Below the pieces are notes generated by a model. The model made no database searches and had not been told where the DNA came from. It saw only the letters and a program-made list of their open reading frames with translations. From Candidatus Trichofilum aggregatum (lineage in GTDB: Bacteria; Chloroflexota; Anaerolineae; Promineifilales; Promineifilaceae): DNA of 38,539 nt. Where the stretch lies: assembly GCA_016716885.1 (NCBI GenBank), contig JADJUV010000060.1:1-38539 (forward strand). Direction: 5' to 3'. The position numbers and the translations under genes were made by a program. Below are positions 1-8,291 of this stretch, in pieces. Positions within the stretch are counted from its first letter, which is position 1. Each line of letters begins with the position of its first letter.

Positions 1-1
1 A

Positions 2-880
2 CTGTGTTTTTGAGCCGTAGAGATATTGCGCGGCCGCGTTCCGCCCTTCTTGCGCCTTCTGCTGGGCACGTTGCCAAAAACTGGGATGGGCCTGGTCTTG
101 GGTCTGCCGCCAGGCGGCCAAAAATTCCGGCATCGAATTGAATCGCCGCTCTGGGTTGGACGAGATAGCTCGCTCCAAGATGGCTCTCCAGGAATCCGGT
201 AGTTCCACCTTTTGCCCGCTTTCAATTAGTTGTTTATCCAGGGGGGTATCCAGATAAGGGGGTTGGCCCAAGAGCATAAGCCACAGCACCACCCCAAAGG
301 CGTACACATCTACTTTGGGGTCGGCCAACACATAGTTCAGGCGGGCCTGTTCGGGCAAGACGTAGACATTGCCCCGCCCGGCGGCTGGGTCAATGGCCCG
401 CCCAATACGCCCAAAACCGAGGGAGAGATGCGGCCGCGATTCCTCATCAAACAAAATACTATCCGCCGACACATTCAGGTGAACCAGCTCCTGCCCATGC
501 AAGTAGGCCAGGGCCTCACCAATGCGTTCCACCACCTCGTTTGTGCGTTCCACAGACCATTGGCGGCGAATTTGCTGCTCCAGCGACCCGCCCGGTAAGA
601 AAGGGCATACCATAAACAGCCGATCCCGTTCCCGGCCATGTTCCAAGACAGGGATAATCGCCGGGTGTTCTAATGTGCGTAAACGACGGGCGTCTTGTTC
701 AAACTGGCTGGTAAACTGGCTGTTCTGGCTAAACTCCCCATTCGCCAGATGCACAACAACTTGGGCTTGGGTGCCCAAATCAAGACCTCGATACAACTCA
801 GCCTTGGTGGTCCGATAATACGGTGATTCGATGCGGTAACGTTTTGCCAGAACGGTGCCAACCCACGGATCATCTGCCAT
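2..880 (-). CDS. Serine/threonine protein kinase-like protein, probable pseudokinase (C-terminus cut by window edge)
   Basis: The frame is open from an ATG at 880 to the window edge (293 residues seen). The protein-kinase fold is recognisable, with a Leu-Val-His catalytic-loop region near residues 132-145, a VDVYAFGVVLW helix near 190-200 and a typical C-lobe. The catalytic residues are gone. The VAxK lysine is His44, HRD reads HLN (134-136), the catalytic-loop Lys and Asn are Ser138 and Ser141, DFG reads GFG (155-157), and no glycine-rich loop is visible. It therefore probably binds or scaffolds rather than phosphorylates. It starts 20 bp after the response regulator stop, so the two are likely cotranscribed. 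A kinase with a rewired active site is possible but less likely. Confidence 0.8.
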   Translation of the reverse strand, partial: MADDPWVGTVLAKRYRIESPYYRTTKAELYRGLDLGTQAQVVVHLANGEFSQNSQFTSQFEQDARRLRTLEHPAIIPVLEHGRERDRLFMVCPFLPGGSLEQQIRRQWSVERTNEVVERIGEALAYLHGQELVHLNVSADSILFDEESRPHLSLGFGRIGRAIDPAAGRGNVYVLPEQARLNYVLADPKVDVYAFGVVLWLMLLGQPPYLDTPLDKQLIESGQKVELPDSWRAILERAISSNPERRFNSMPEFLAAWRQTQDQAHPSFWQRAQQKAQEGRNAAAQYLYGSKTQ

Positions 881-900
881 CCTGTTTCCCCGCTGAATGG

Positions 901-1305
901 TTACTTCTCGGTTATCGTTTCGCTGATAGCTGCACCGGTAGGATTAATGGCCCGTTCAATCGCCGTCAGAAGTTTTTGTCGGTTAAACGGCTTGGCCACG
1001 AACCCATTCGCTCCTAATTCTTCCGCTTTCTTCTCATCACTGCGCGTGGAGCGGGCCGTGAAAATGATGACGGGCAGATCGGCTTTTATTTCCCGAATGC
1101 GTTGTAGAACGGTAAACCCATCCATGCGCGGCATCATAATATCAACGATGACAACGGATGGTTGTGTCTCTTCGACCAGTTGTAACCCCCGCTCGGCGTC
1201 ACTGGCTTTTATCAGTTCATACTCCGTATTCCAGAGGAGGAACTCCACTAATTTTAGTACATCTAATTCATCGTCAATGACCAGGATGGGTGTTTTGTTT
1301 GACAT
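901..1305 (-). CDS. Single-domain response regulator (CheY-like receiver)
   Basis: This 134-residue protein is a receiver domain with no output domain. The acidic pocket is Asp11/Asp12, the phosphoacceptor is Asp55 in VDIMMPRMDG, the switch Thr is Thr83 in FTARS, and the conserved Lys is Lys105 in AKPF. All are intact, so phosphotransfer should work. No histidine kinase lies in the window. The gene just downstream on the same strand is a kinase-fold pseudokinase, which suggests a signalling pair. The short C-terminal tail after residue 122 looks disordered. Confidence 0.92.
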   Translation of the reverse strand: MSNKTPILVIDDELDVLKLVEFLLWNTEYELIKASDAERGLQLVEETQPSVVIVDIMMPRMDGFTVLQRIREIKADLPVIIFTARSTRSDEKKAEELGANGFVAKPFNRQKLLTAIERAINPTGAAISETITEK

Positions 1306-1477
1306 GTTACTTCGTTATATGTATGACAGCGCAAGGTTTACGTTGGCTGTACCCGACGCGGCGACAAAGCGATCGCGACAGGGCGAAAACGAGACCAACC
1401 TCTGCCAATCTCTCAGTCTCTTAATCTCTTAATCTCCAGAAGGGAGGCTAAAAACGGCCAGACGACAGAACAGTACG
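1306..1477. other. Short intergenic spacer
   Basis: No gene is supported here. The spacer holds a TCTCTTAATCTC-type short direct repeat near 1410-1437 and the only GCGATCGC (cyanobacterial HIP1) octamer I found, at 1369-1376. Confidence 0.5.
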
Positions 1478-3010
1478 CTAATCACCAAATTTGATCCTTT
1501 GAGCCAGGGGCAACTCTTTGGACCAGTTGATTGTGTTGGTTTGGCGGCGCATGTAGGTCTTCCAGGCATCAGAACCCGATTCGCGGCCGCCGCCGGTCTC
1601 CTTCTCGCCACCAAAGGCCCCGCCAATTTCGGCTCCGGATGTGCCGATGTTGACATTGGCAATGCCGCAATCAGAGCCAGCTACGGAGAGGAAGGCTTCC
1701 GCCGTGCGCAAACTATCGGTGAAGATGGCACTGGAAAGCCCCTGTGGCACATTGTTGTGCAGTCGGATGGCCTCTTCGATGGTGTTGTAAGTGAGCAAAT
1801 AAAGAATGGGGGCGAAGGTTTCTTCTTGGACGATGGGAGTCTGGCCCGGCATTCTGATCAGCGTAGGTTCGACAAATTGTGGGCCGAGGTCGGGGCGGGC
1901 GCGGCCGCCAACGATTACCTCACCCCCTTCACGAATGGCCTGGGCGATGGCCTGTTCCATCTGGTTAACGGCAGTGCTGGTTACCAATGGCCCCATCAAG
2001 GTGCCTTCCTGTAAGGGATCGCCGATGTTGACTTGTTTGTATGCCTGTTGGAGCCGTTGGGTCAAGTCGGCGGCAATGCTTTCGTGCATGATCAGGCGGC
2101 GGGTGCTGGTGCACCGTTGCCCTGCCGTGCCCACCGCCCCAAACACGATACCCCTGGTCGCCAAATCCAGATCAGCATCCGGGGCCACAATGATGGCGTT
2201 GTTGCCGCCTAACTCCAGCAGGGAGCGCCCCAGGCGGGCGGCGACGTTTTGGGCCACGGCCCTTCCGGTGCGTATTGAGCCGGTGAAGGAGACAAGCGGC
2301 AGGCGTGGGTCACGGGCTAACAGTTCGCCAATGGCTGGCCCGCCGATGACCAGATTAAAGACGCCGAACAGTCCATGATCGGCCATGACATCGTTGACGA
2401 TGTGTTGCACGGCGATGGCCGTCAGGGGGGTCAGTTCGGATGGTTTCCAGATGAGGGTGTTGCCGCAAACGGCAGCGATGGCGGCGTTCCATGCCCAGAC
2501 GGCCACAGGGAAGTTGAAGGCGGTGATGACGCCCACTGGCCCCAGGGGATGCCATTGCTCCATCATGCGGTGTCGCGGCCGCTCCGAGGGCATGGTCAGA
2601 CCATATAGTTGACGGGACAATCCCACGGCAAAATCACAAACATCAATCATCTCCTGAACTTCGCCAATACCTTCAGCCCGTATTTTGCCCATTTCCAGGC
2701 TGACCAGCTCACCTAGCGGTTCCAGATAGTGTCGCAGGGCATTGCCTATGTCCCGCACGACCAGACCGCGCTGGGGGGCAGGCATTTCCCGCCAGGACAG
2801 AAATGAGGTTTGGGCGGTTTCGACGATGTGGTGGTAACTGTCGGGACTGGCGGGGATGACACTGGCGATGGGTTCGCCGGTGGTGGGGTTGAAGGAGATG
2901 AGCGGCTGGCTGTGTGTTTCCAAGGGCCAACGGTCGCGGCCGCAACACGTCCCCAGATTCACCGGTTCCAGGCGCAATTTCTGTAACAAAGCATCCATCA
3001 TAGACTCCAT
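1478..3010 (-). CDS. Aldehyde dehydrogenase, ALDH7 (alpha-aminoadipic semialdehyde/piperideine-6-carboxylate) type
   Basis: This 510-residue NAD-dependent aldehyde dehydrogenase has the catalytic Cys300 (GQRCTS), general-base Glu266 (LELGG), Asn166 (FNFPVAVW) and Lys189 (WKPSE). The C-terminal stretch with NVNIGTSGAEIGG and GGGRESGSDAWK is characteristic of the ALDH7/antiquitin group, which oxidises alpha-aminoadipic semialdehyde in lysine degradation. Related aldehydes cannot be excluded as substrates. Length is normal. The first ATG is at 3010, but GGAG within the first codons lies 6 nt before a later ATG at 2998, so the true start may be there. It faces the same way as the carotenoid oxygenase upstream but is separated from it by a repeat-filled spacer. 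Confidence 0.93.
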   Translation of the reverse strand: MESMMDALLQKLRLEPVNLGTCCGRDRWPLETHSQPLISFNPTTGEPIASVIPASPDSYHHIVETAQTSFLSWREMPAPQRGLVVRDIGNALRHYLEPLGELVSLEMGKIRAEGIGEVQEMIDVCDFAVGLSRQLYGLTMPSERPRHRMMEQWHPLGPVGVITAFNFPVAVWAWNAAIAAVCGNTLIWKPSELTPLTAIAVQHIVNDVMADHGLFGVFNLVIGGPAIGELLARDPRLPLVSFTGSIRTGRAVAQNVAARLGRSLLELGGNNAIIVAPDADLDLATRGIVFGAVGTAGQRCTSTRRLIMHESIAADLTQRLQQAYKQVNIGDPLQEGTLMGPLVTSTAVNQMEQAIAQAIREGGEVIVGGRARPDLGPQFVEPTLIRMPGQTPIVQEETFAPILYLLTYNTIEEAIRLHNNVPQGLSSAIFTDSLRTAEAFLSVAGSDCGIANVNIGTSGAEIGGAFGGEKETGGGRESGSDAWKTYMRRQTNTINWSKELPLAQRIKFGD

Positions 3011-3111
3011 AACTGTTTATTTTATGAACGTCGGGAGTGTAGCACAAATACAATAATCTTGGTTAGCCGTTTGTCACTGTCAGCCCATGACTATCGGGCT
3101 ACTGTTGAGAA

Positions 3112-3203
3112 AACAAGTGGCAAAGTGGCAAAGTGGCAGAGTGGCAAAGTGGCAGAGTGGCGAGTGGCGAGAGTTCCTAGAGTTCCCCCGAGTTCCCCGT
3201 ATT
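3112..3203. repeat. GTGGCAAA / GAGTTCC short tandem repeat cluster
   Basis: Tandem copies of AGTGGCA(AAGTGGCAG) are followed by several GAGTTCC units. The same two word types recur inverted at 8175-8265 and 13590-13650, and in weaker form at 4770-4835. It lies in the spacer between the carotenoid oxygenase and the dehydrogenase. Confidence 0.7.
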
Positions 3204-3308
3204 TTCATCTATCTTGGTAAGCACCCCGCTCATATGGAATTTCCACAAAAATAAGACACGGCGACATGGCGCTCTTTTCGCCGCATCGCCCCATCGCCGC
3301 GTCGCCTC

Positions 3309-4748
3309 TCATGCCTTCGGCAACTTCTCTTCAGGAACCCAGCAGGCATGGAAACCGTGGGGAATGCGCTGTGGGATCAGAACACGCGCTACTGGCCCGG
3401 CGGTTATATCTTTGGCATCGAGAATGACCAGTTCGGAGCGGTTTTCCCCTTCGTCATAAATAAAGGAGAGCAGATAACCATCATCTTCACTGGTGGCATA
3501 AGGTCTGGGGGCAAACGGGGCTTCACTGCCATACCGTCCAGCCCCAAAAGAAACCGTTTCTGATGAATCGGTGTGGGTATCATATTTGATGATGCCATCG
3601 AACAACAATGTTTTATCGGTGGTCAGATGGACATTATAGGCATAACGAGATGGTCGCCCAAGCACCTGCGTGTTGATGGTGGGGAACTCAGTGTTGCGAT
3701 CATCCAGCGGCCCTTCTTTGGTTTCGCCGGTCTTCAAATTGAAGCGGTAACGATAAATCCGGGCATCCAGACGCAAATAAGAGAGCATCTTCTCCAGCCG
3801 CCCCACGGCTGTATCCGGGGGAGCCGGGCGAGAGACGCGGCAAGTATCTAGCACAACCTCATCCCCTTCTTCCCAGGCATTGATGGTGTGATACATGTAA
3901 CACGGTTTGGCTTCAAACCAACGAATTGAGCCTGGGTCGCCATAACGGGGAATAAGACCAAACCGGCTGGGCATATCCCGGCGGAAGACGATTTTGTGGC
4001 GGCCTTGTTTTAACGCTTCCGGGTCATTGATAAGGGGTAAATCCAGCAGAATGGAGTAATTCTGGGTGATGGCCATATCATGGGGCAGGCGGGGGCCGGG
4101 CAATTCAATGGGGGCGAGGTGGCGCAGACAACCATCTGGCCCCACGACGCCATAGGTCATATAGGGCGGCCGCAACCCATAATCAAAAAACAGCATCTCG
4201 TCCGTGTGTTCATCGACCTTCACGTGGGCTGAGACATGGCCGCGCCGCCCCCCGCCAAAATCTTCCTTGCCGATAGTTTCCAGGGTCAAGGGATCAATGG
4301 CATAAGGATCACCAGAGAGATACCACAAAGCCAGCAATTTCTGGTTGTGGTATTTGATGTCGGTGTTGGCCGTATCTTTGAGGGGCATGTCACGCGGGTT
4401 CCGGCTCATCGGTTCGATGATGCCTGTCCAGACCAGGCCACCGGCGTGGGCTTCCCGCTCAAACCCATCGGTGCGTACCCAACGATTCCGGTATGACACT
4501 TTTCCATCACGAATGTGAACCGCGTGGAGCATACCATCGCCGTCAAACCAGTGATAACGTCCCTGGGGCGCATAACGTGGATTAGGGCCGTTGCGGACAT
4601 ACATGCCGTTCAAATCACGGGGAATCTCACCGATGACGGTCAGGTTTTCGACCGTGATTTCCGTATCCACGGCTGAATAATTGCCCATGAGATAAGGGTT
4701 GGCTTCGGCTTCCAGGGCGAAATTGGCGACATCGTTGCGCATGGTCAT
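3309..4748 (-). CDS. Carotenoid oxygenase (RPE65/CCD family)
   Basis: This 479-residue protein is a seven-bladed-propeller, non-heme iron dioxygenase that cleaves carotenoids or apocarotenoids, or in some members stilbenes. The four iron-binding histidines expected for the family are visible in order: His175 (SAHVKVDE), His223 (PHDMAI), His287 (YHTINAWEEGDE) and His467 (PHGFHACWV). The N-terminal block GEIPRDLNGMYVRNGPNP is typical. No signal peptide is seen, so it should be cytosolic. AGGAGG lies 6 nt before the ATG at 4748, supporting that start. No carotenoid biosynthesis genes are in the window, so the substrate is unknown. Confidence 0.93.
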   Translation of the reverse strand: MTMRNDVANFALEAEANPYLMGNYSAVDTEITVENLTVIGEIPRDLNGMYVRNGPNPRYAPQGRYHWFDGDGMLHAVHIRDGKVSYRNRWVRTDGFEREAHAGGLVWTGIIEPMSRNPRDMPLKDTANTDIKYHNQKLLALWYLSGDPYAIDPLTLETIGKEDFGGGRRGHVSAHVKVDEHTDEMLFFDYGLRPPYMTYGVVGPDGCLRHLAPIELPGPRLPHDMAITQNYSILLDLPLINDPEALKQGRHKIVFRRDMPSRFGLIPRYGDPGSIRWFEAKPCYMYHTINAWEEGDEVVLDTCRVSRPAPPDTAVGRLEKMLSYLRLDARIYRYRFNLKTGETKEGPLDDRNTEFPTINTQVLGRPSRYAYNVHLTTDKTLLFDGIIKYDTHTDSSETVSFGAGRYGSEAPFAPRPYATSEDDGYLLSFIYDEGENRSELVILDAKDITAGPVARVLIPQRIPHGFHACWVPEEKLPKA

Positions 4749-5398
4749 TGGGGCCTCCTAGGAAAAAAAGTGGCAGGTTGCAGGTTTTGCAGGTGGCGAG
4801 GTTTCAGAGCTTCACCGAGTTCCTGTGAGTTCTTCTCCGTTAAAAGGTACAGAGAAGACACGGAGTATACGGCCTTAGGAACGAATGGGTCTAGATTTCG
4901 GGTCCACTGACTCGGGAGACTAAGAGACTTCGCGGTCAAGCAGATTTCCACAGGTCGTCCCCATGAATTCCCAAAAAGCCCAAGAAATTAATAAGTCACA
5001 GAAGTCTGGAGACAAGACCGTCTTTATGAAAGTCAGCCGTATGTTTTTATGACACCCCTCACCCTGGGTTTGTCGCCGGAAACCCCCACCTCTAACCCCG
5101 TTCCAGGGGGGGAACGTTTTAAGGGAGTGCGCGACCGCTCGACCGGCCCCGGATTTCCTTTCCTCCGGGAAGGGGTCGGGGTGGGTCTTCCAACTCAATC
5201 TACCCAGGAGTTGGATAAAGCTGGTCGAGTCTCTCATCTCAGTGCCGCCGGTTATTTATCCTTTTGCCTACGTGGAGCGTGGGAATATCACCTGGGACGC
5301 TCTGTGTGGAATGAGAAGGTGTAAAGGTACGAAAAAAGTATAACCAGAGGGTATGCTTTGTCAAACGGTGGTTTGAATTTCTGATCCAGGTGTCGGGT
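4749..5398. other. 650-bp intergenic region with repeats
   Basis: No convincing gene is present. The region holds a degenerate GTGGCAGG/GAGTTCC stretch (4770-4835) and copy 1 of the dispersed element listed separately (5019-5224). Open frames here run through repeat sequence and resemble no family I know. Confidence 0.6.
5019..5224. repeat. Dispersed intergenic element, copy 1
   Basis: This is about 206 bp. It begins with TATGAAAG...CGTATGTTTTTATGAC and ends with GGGTCTTCC...GGATAAAGCTG. The middle is an imperfect GC-rich hairpin of the CCCC...GGGG type containing TCGCCGGAAAC. The ends match elements at 28312-28424 and 29649-29862. Confidence 0.75.
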
Positions 5399-6229
5399 CT
5401 AGAGCAAACCTTGAATGATTTGGCCGCGCAGGCGGATGCGGCCGCGTAGATTCAAGTTGTTTTTCCACAGTAACTGGCGCAACGCCGCCACCCGGAAACG
5501 AGAATTACGCAAATAGTAGGCTTGTTGGGCCTCACCTCTGGCTTCTAATTGCGTGGCGATCTCTCCCAGCCAAAGATCGCGTTGGTCGAGAAACAGGGCA
5601 ATCCATTGCTGTTCGGGTAGGGGGGAAGGCACACCGGTGGTAGCGGCTAACCGGGCCAGGATGTGGTCGCGGCCGCCCTGCACCCCAGCGTCATACAGGC
5701 AGGCCAGCGCCAGGGGTGTACCCAACCCGTGTTCGATGGCCCGGTTGATGGCGGGTTGGTAGTAGAGGGTCTCAAACACACTGTCTTGAGCGGCGATCAT
5801 GGCGGGGTCCGCGGCCGCGGAACGAAGCAACTGGTGTAGGCTGGTTTCCTGACGCAACGAGGGGTCTTTGGCTTCCAGGCGGGGTAACCAGCCGGTCAAC
5901 TCAGCCGCAACCGGGGTCTGGCTGGTTTGTACATAGCAGATAACAACTTCAGCCAGAGTTCCGGCCGCCAGCGTGGCCTGGTGTTTGCCATAACTGACAA
6001 TTCCGGCGTCGTGCGTCTGAATGGCTGAGGCATCACCCTCGGCGCGGCCCGTTTCAAACACATTGGTGATAGCCCAAATCACCTCACGCCATTGTTCCGG
6101 GGCAAAAGGGAGCGGCGCAACCGTCTGCTTCCGTCCCCACAAGGCCGATAACCAGGGTGCAAACAGCGAGAGGGAATTGTTTTGGGCCATAGTGTGATGA
6201 GGGAAAATGACAACGATGGAGGCAATCAT
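5399..6229 (-). CDS. GH46-like chitosanase / glycan hydrolase
   Basis: The 276-residue product has an NVFETG motif (Glu59), then Asp74 in HDAGIVSYGKHQATLAAG, and the C-terminal YDAGVQGG block. This layout fits chitosanases of family GH46 and related muramidase-like proteins, with Glu and Asp as candidate acid and base. It would hydrolyse chitosan-like or peptidoglycan-like polymers. The first 13 residues are hydrophobic but make a poor signal peptide. A second ATG at residue 14 (6190) is an equally plausible start, and neither start has a clear ribosome-binding site. The gene is divergent from the MoxR gene. Family assignment is moderate. Confidence 0.6.
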   Translation of the reverse strand: MIASIVVIFPHHTMAQNNSLSLFAPWLSALWGRKQTVAPLPFAPEQWREVIWAITNVFETGRAEGDASAIQTHDAGIVSYGKHQATLAAGTLAEVVICYVQTSQTPVAAELTGWLPRLEAKDPSLRQETSLHQLLRSAAADPAMIAAQDSVFETLYYQPAINRAIEHGLGTPLALACLYDAGVQGGRDHILARLAATTGVPSPLPEQQWIALFLDQRDLWLGEIATQLEARGEAQQAYYLRNSRFRVAALRQLLWKNNLNLRGRIRLRGQIIQGLL

Positions 6230-6300
6230 AACATAGTTTCGCGCACGGATAAATCGGCAAAGAACGCATCTATAGCTGTTCAGATAATCGTTGGGGTCTT

Positions 6301-6360
6301 GGTTCGTAGTGACTGCTTTAGCGGGCTACTACTAGCCCGCTAAAGCGGTCACTACGAACC
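6301..6360. repeat. 60-bp near-perfect palindrome
   Basis: Arms 6301-6327 and 6334-6360 are complementary over 27 bp with one mismatch around ACTACT. The ends read GGTTCGTAGTGAC and its complement. The palindrome sits between divergent genes, so it cannot be a simple terminator for either. A half-like remnant (CGGTCAATACGAACC) occurs near 24703-24717. It looks like a dispersed palindromic repeat. Confidence 0.85.
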
Positions 6361-6398
6361 AAATCTTTCTCTTGAGCGCTATATAGATGGTGGGACGA

Positions 6399-6431
6399 AG
6401 ACCTGACAGGATTTGGAAAGCTGCCAGGTCT
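6399..6431. repeat. AGACCTGACAG inverted repeat
   Basis: Arms AGACCTGACAG (6399-6409) and CTGCCAGGTCT (6421-6431) pair with one mismatch. From memory, a GACCTGACAGGT...ACCTGTCAGGTC palindrome is found between genes in several phyla, including Chloroflexota and Cyanobacteria. This copy lies in the MoxR upstream region. Confidence 0.7.
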
Positions 6432-6546
6432 CTCTCCAAACGTGGTACGTTTACGGGCAAATTCACGAGCGTTAGCCCAGACAAACTGTGGTAAACTCAG
6501 AGGCCAACCTATTTTCGACTCACATAACCAACCAGTACAAAAAATT

Positions 6547-7491
6547 ATGACGACCATTCAAACCTTCGCCCAACAGGTACGAGATAACATCGAAAAAGTG
6601 ATTATTGGCAAGCGTGAGGTCATTGATTTACTTTTAGTGGCTTTGCTTTGTGAAGGGCACGTCTTATTAGAAGATGTGCCTGGTGTCGGCAAAACGATGT
6701 TGGCGCGGGCTTTGGCGGTTTCTCTAGGAACGCAGTTTAAGCGTCTGCAATGCACGCCCGATTTGTTGCCCAATGATGTCACGGGTGTCTCCATCTACGA
6801 TCAAAAATCGGGAGCCTTTAACTTTATTCCTGGCCCGGCTTTCACCCACATTCTCCTGGCGGATGAGGTGAACCGGGCTACGCCGCGCACCCAGTCGGCC
6901 TTGTTGGAAGCGATGGGTGAAGGGCAGGTGACGGTTGATGGCATTACGCGGCCGCTACCTCGCCCCTTCCTCGTCATTGCCACCCAAAACCCCATCGAAT
7001 ACGAAGGGACGTTTCCTCTGCCGGAAGCTCAACTGGATCGCTTTTTTCTCAAAACAACCATTGGCTATCTGGATGAAGCTACCGAAGGCCAGATGCTCCT
7101 CAACCTGGAGCGAGAACACCCGATTGATGCCCTTCAGCCGGTAGTGACTGGGGACGCCATTCCCGAATTGGCGCGGCAGGTGTGGCAGGTGCATGTGGAT
7201 GAGACCGTGCGGCAATATATCGTGCGTCTGACCGCCACCACCCGCCAGCACAAAGATTTTATGCTAGGCGCCAGCCCTCGGGGGAGCCTGGCCCTGTATC
7301 GGGGGAGTCAGGCGTGGGCGGCTCTGCAAGGACGTGATTATGTTCTGCCTGATGATGTGAAGCGGCTGGTGGCCCCGATTTTGTCCCATCGTTGCCTGGT
7401 TCACCCGGAAAGTAGTCTGCGCGGAGTCAAGAGTCAACAAATCATTAATCAATTGGTGAAAGACACGCCGCTGGAAATTGGTAAAGTGTAG
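6547..7491 (+). CDS. MoxR-family AAA+ ATPase
   Basis: The product is 314 residues from the ATG at 6547. A longer reading from 6442 adds 35 residues unlike the family and runs back toward the palindromes. Walker A is GVGKT, Walker B is LLADEVNRA, and the MoxR hallmark PLPRPFLVIATQNPIEYEGT follows, then the helix-bundle lid. MoxR proteins act as chaperone-like ATPases that mature metalloenzymes or membrane complexes, usually beside DUF58 or VWA genes. No DUF58 gene follows here. The VWA protein at 23600 is far away. The next gene is a coiled-coil membrane protein, whose link to MoxR is unproven. Confidence 0.94.
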   Translation: MTTIQTFAQQVRDNIEKVIIGKREVIDLLLVALLCEGHVLLEDVPGVGKTMLARALAVSLGTQFKRLQCTPDLLPNDVTGVSIYDQKSGAFNFIPGPAFTHILLADEVNRATPRTQSALLEAMGEGQVTVDGITRPLPRPFLVIATQNPIEYEGTFPLPEAQLDRFFLKTTIGYLDEATEGQMLLNLEREHPIDALQPVVTGDAIPELARQVWQVHVDETVRQYIVRLTATTRQHKDFMLGASPRGSLALYRGSQAWAALQGRDYVLPDDVKRLVAPILSHRCLVHPESSLRGVKSQQIINQLVKDTPLEIGKV

Positions 7492-7502
7492 GGAGAGAAA
7501 GA

Positions 7503-7577
7503 GTTTTAACCACAGATGACCCAGATTAACACAGATTTTTCTTCCCTCTGCGTTCTCTGCGTCTCTGTGGTTCGTTA
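7503..7577. repeat. CACAGA-type imperfect inverted repeat
   Basis: The left arm reads AACCACAGATGACC and the right arm reads CTGCGTCTCTGTGGTT, forming an imperfect hairpin between the MoxR gene and the next gene. A relative lies at 16765-16853. Confidence 0.7.
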
Positions 7578-7594
7578 CTTTTGCAGGAGTTGCC

Positions 7595-8170
7595 ATGAAC
7601 GAGAACCATGATCCTTCTTTGCTCAGTCAGGCGGAACTTCAGATGCGCCAGTTTCGGGAGCGTGTCTCATCGTTGTTGGCCGGACTGATTGTGGTGGTGG
7701 CGGTGATTGTGTTGTTGGTGGCGGTCGCTACAGGCCTACGAGCGGAGGAGCCGGGACAGGCTTTTACCAATGTGAAAGATGTGCTTGGATTCCTGAACCC
7801 CTTGTTAGGCGTTATCTTGGGTTACTATTTTAATAAGGTGTCCAGTGAGAACCGGGCAGAAAATGCGGAAAAGACGGCGCGTATCGCGGCCGCGAACGCC
7901 CAACAAGCAGACGACGAACGCCAGGCCATGTGGCAACAAGCCCAACAAATTGAGCAACAAATGAAACAGATGCGTGTCTTCATGGCCGAACTCACCCAGG
8001 CGGCCCAGGCCATGCTGGATCATCCTCAGTCTGAGGAAGCCGTCAGTTTTGCCCTAGGCGATGAAACGGGCCAGCCTCAAGCGGATGATAAGCGGGTTCT
8101 TGAACTGTGGCGGGCCGTCGAAAATGCGCGCCAATGGGGTTTGGGTGTGCCCGCAGACAATCGGGGGTGA
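7595..8170 (+). CDS. Membrane protein with two helices and a coiled coil, function unknown
   Basis: The 191-residue protein has a transmembrane helix near 27-48 (AGLIVVVAVIVLLVAVATG) and a second hydrophobic stretch near 63-80 (LGFLNPLLGVILGYYF). A Gln/Ala-rich coiled coil follows from about 85 to 140. The C-terminal 50 residues are acidic and probably soluble. AGGAG precedes the ATG at good spacing. It lies 103 bp after the MoxR gene, across a repeat. I recognise no family. The shape suggests a membrane-anchored scaffold. Confidence 0.75.
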   Translation: MNENHDPSLLSQAELQMRQFRERVSSLLAGLIVVVAVIVLLVAVATGLRAEEPGQAFTNVKDVLGFLNPLLGVILGYYFNKVSSENRAENAEKTARIAAANAQQADDERQAMWQQAQQIEQQMKQMRVFMAELTQAAQAMLDHPQSEEAVSFALGDETGQPQADDKRVLELWRAVENARQWGLGVPADNRG

Positions 8171-8174
8171 GGGG

Positions 8175-8265
8175 AGGGAATCGGAGGGAACTCTGGGAAC
8201 TCGGGGGAACTCTAGGAACTCTTGCCACTTTGCCACCTGCCACTTTGCCACCCTGCCGCCTGCCC
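8175..8265. repeat. GGAACTC / TTTGCCAC repeat cluster
   Basis: Several GGGAACTC units are followed by repeated CCACTTTGCCACC units. This is the reverse complement of the cluster at 3112-3203. It fills the spacer before the thiolase start. Confidence 0.75.
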
Positions 8266-8291
8266 CTATTCTCCCAGGAGAAGTCACATTC

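Noticed and set aside
1369..1376. HIP1 (GCGATCGC) as a sign of a cyanobacterial origin
   Set aside because: I found one copy in the window. The enriched octamer is GCGGCCGC.
3112..3203. CRISPR array
   Set aside because: Units are 7-10 bp with no spacers of regular length and no cas genes.
4920..5324. Frames on both strands in the 4749-5398 spacer
   Set aside because: They lie within the dispersed repeat and resemble no protein family.
6442..6546. N-terminal extension of the MoxR protein
   Set aside because: The extra 35 residues are not MoxR-like, and the region lies next to intergenic palindromes.
8061..8291. N-terminal extension of the thiolase
   Set aside because: It would overlap the previous gene and translate a repeat cluster. 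AGGAG precedes the ATG at 8292.
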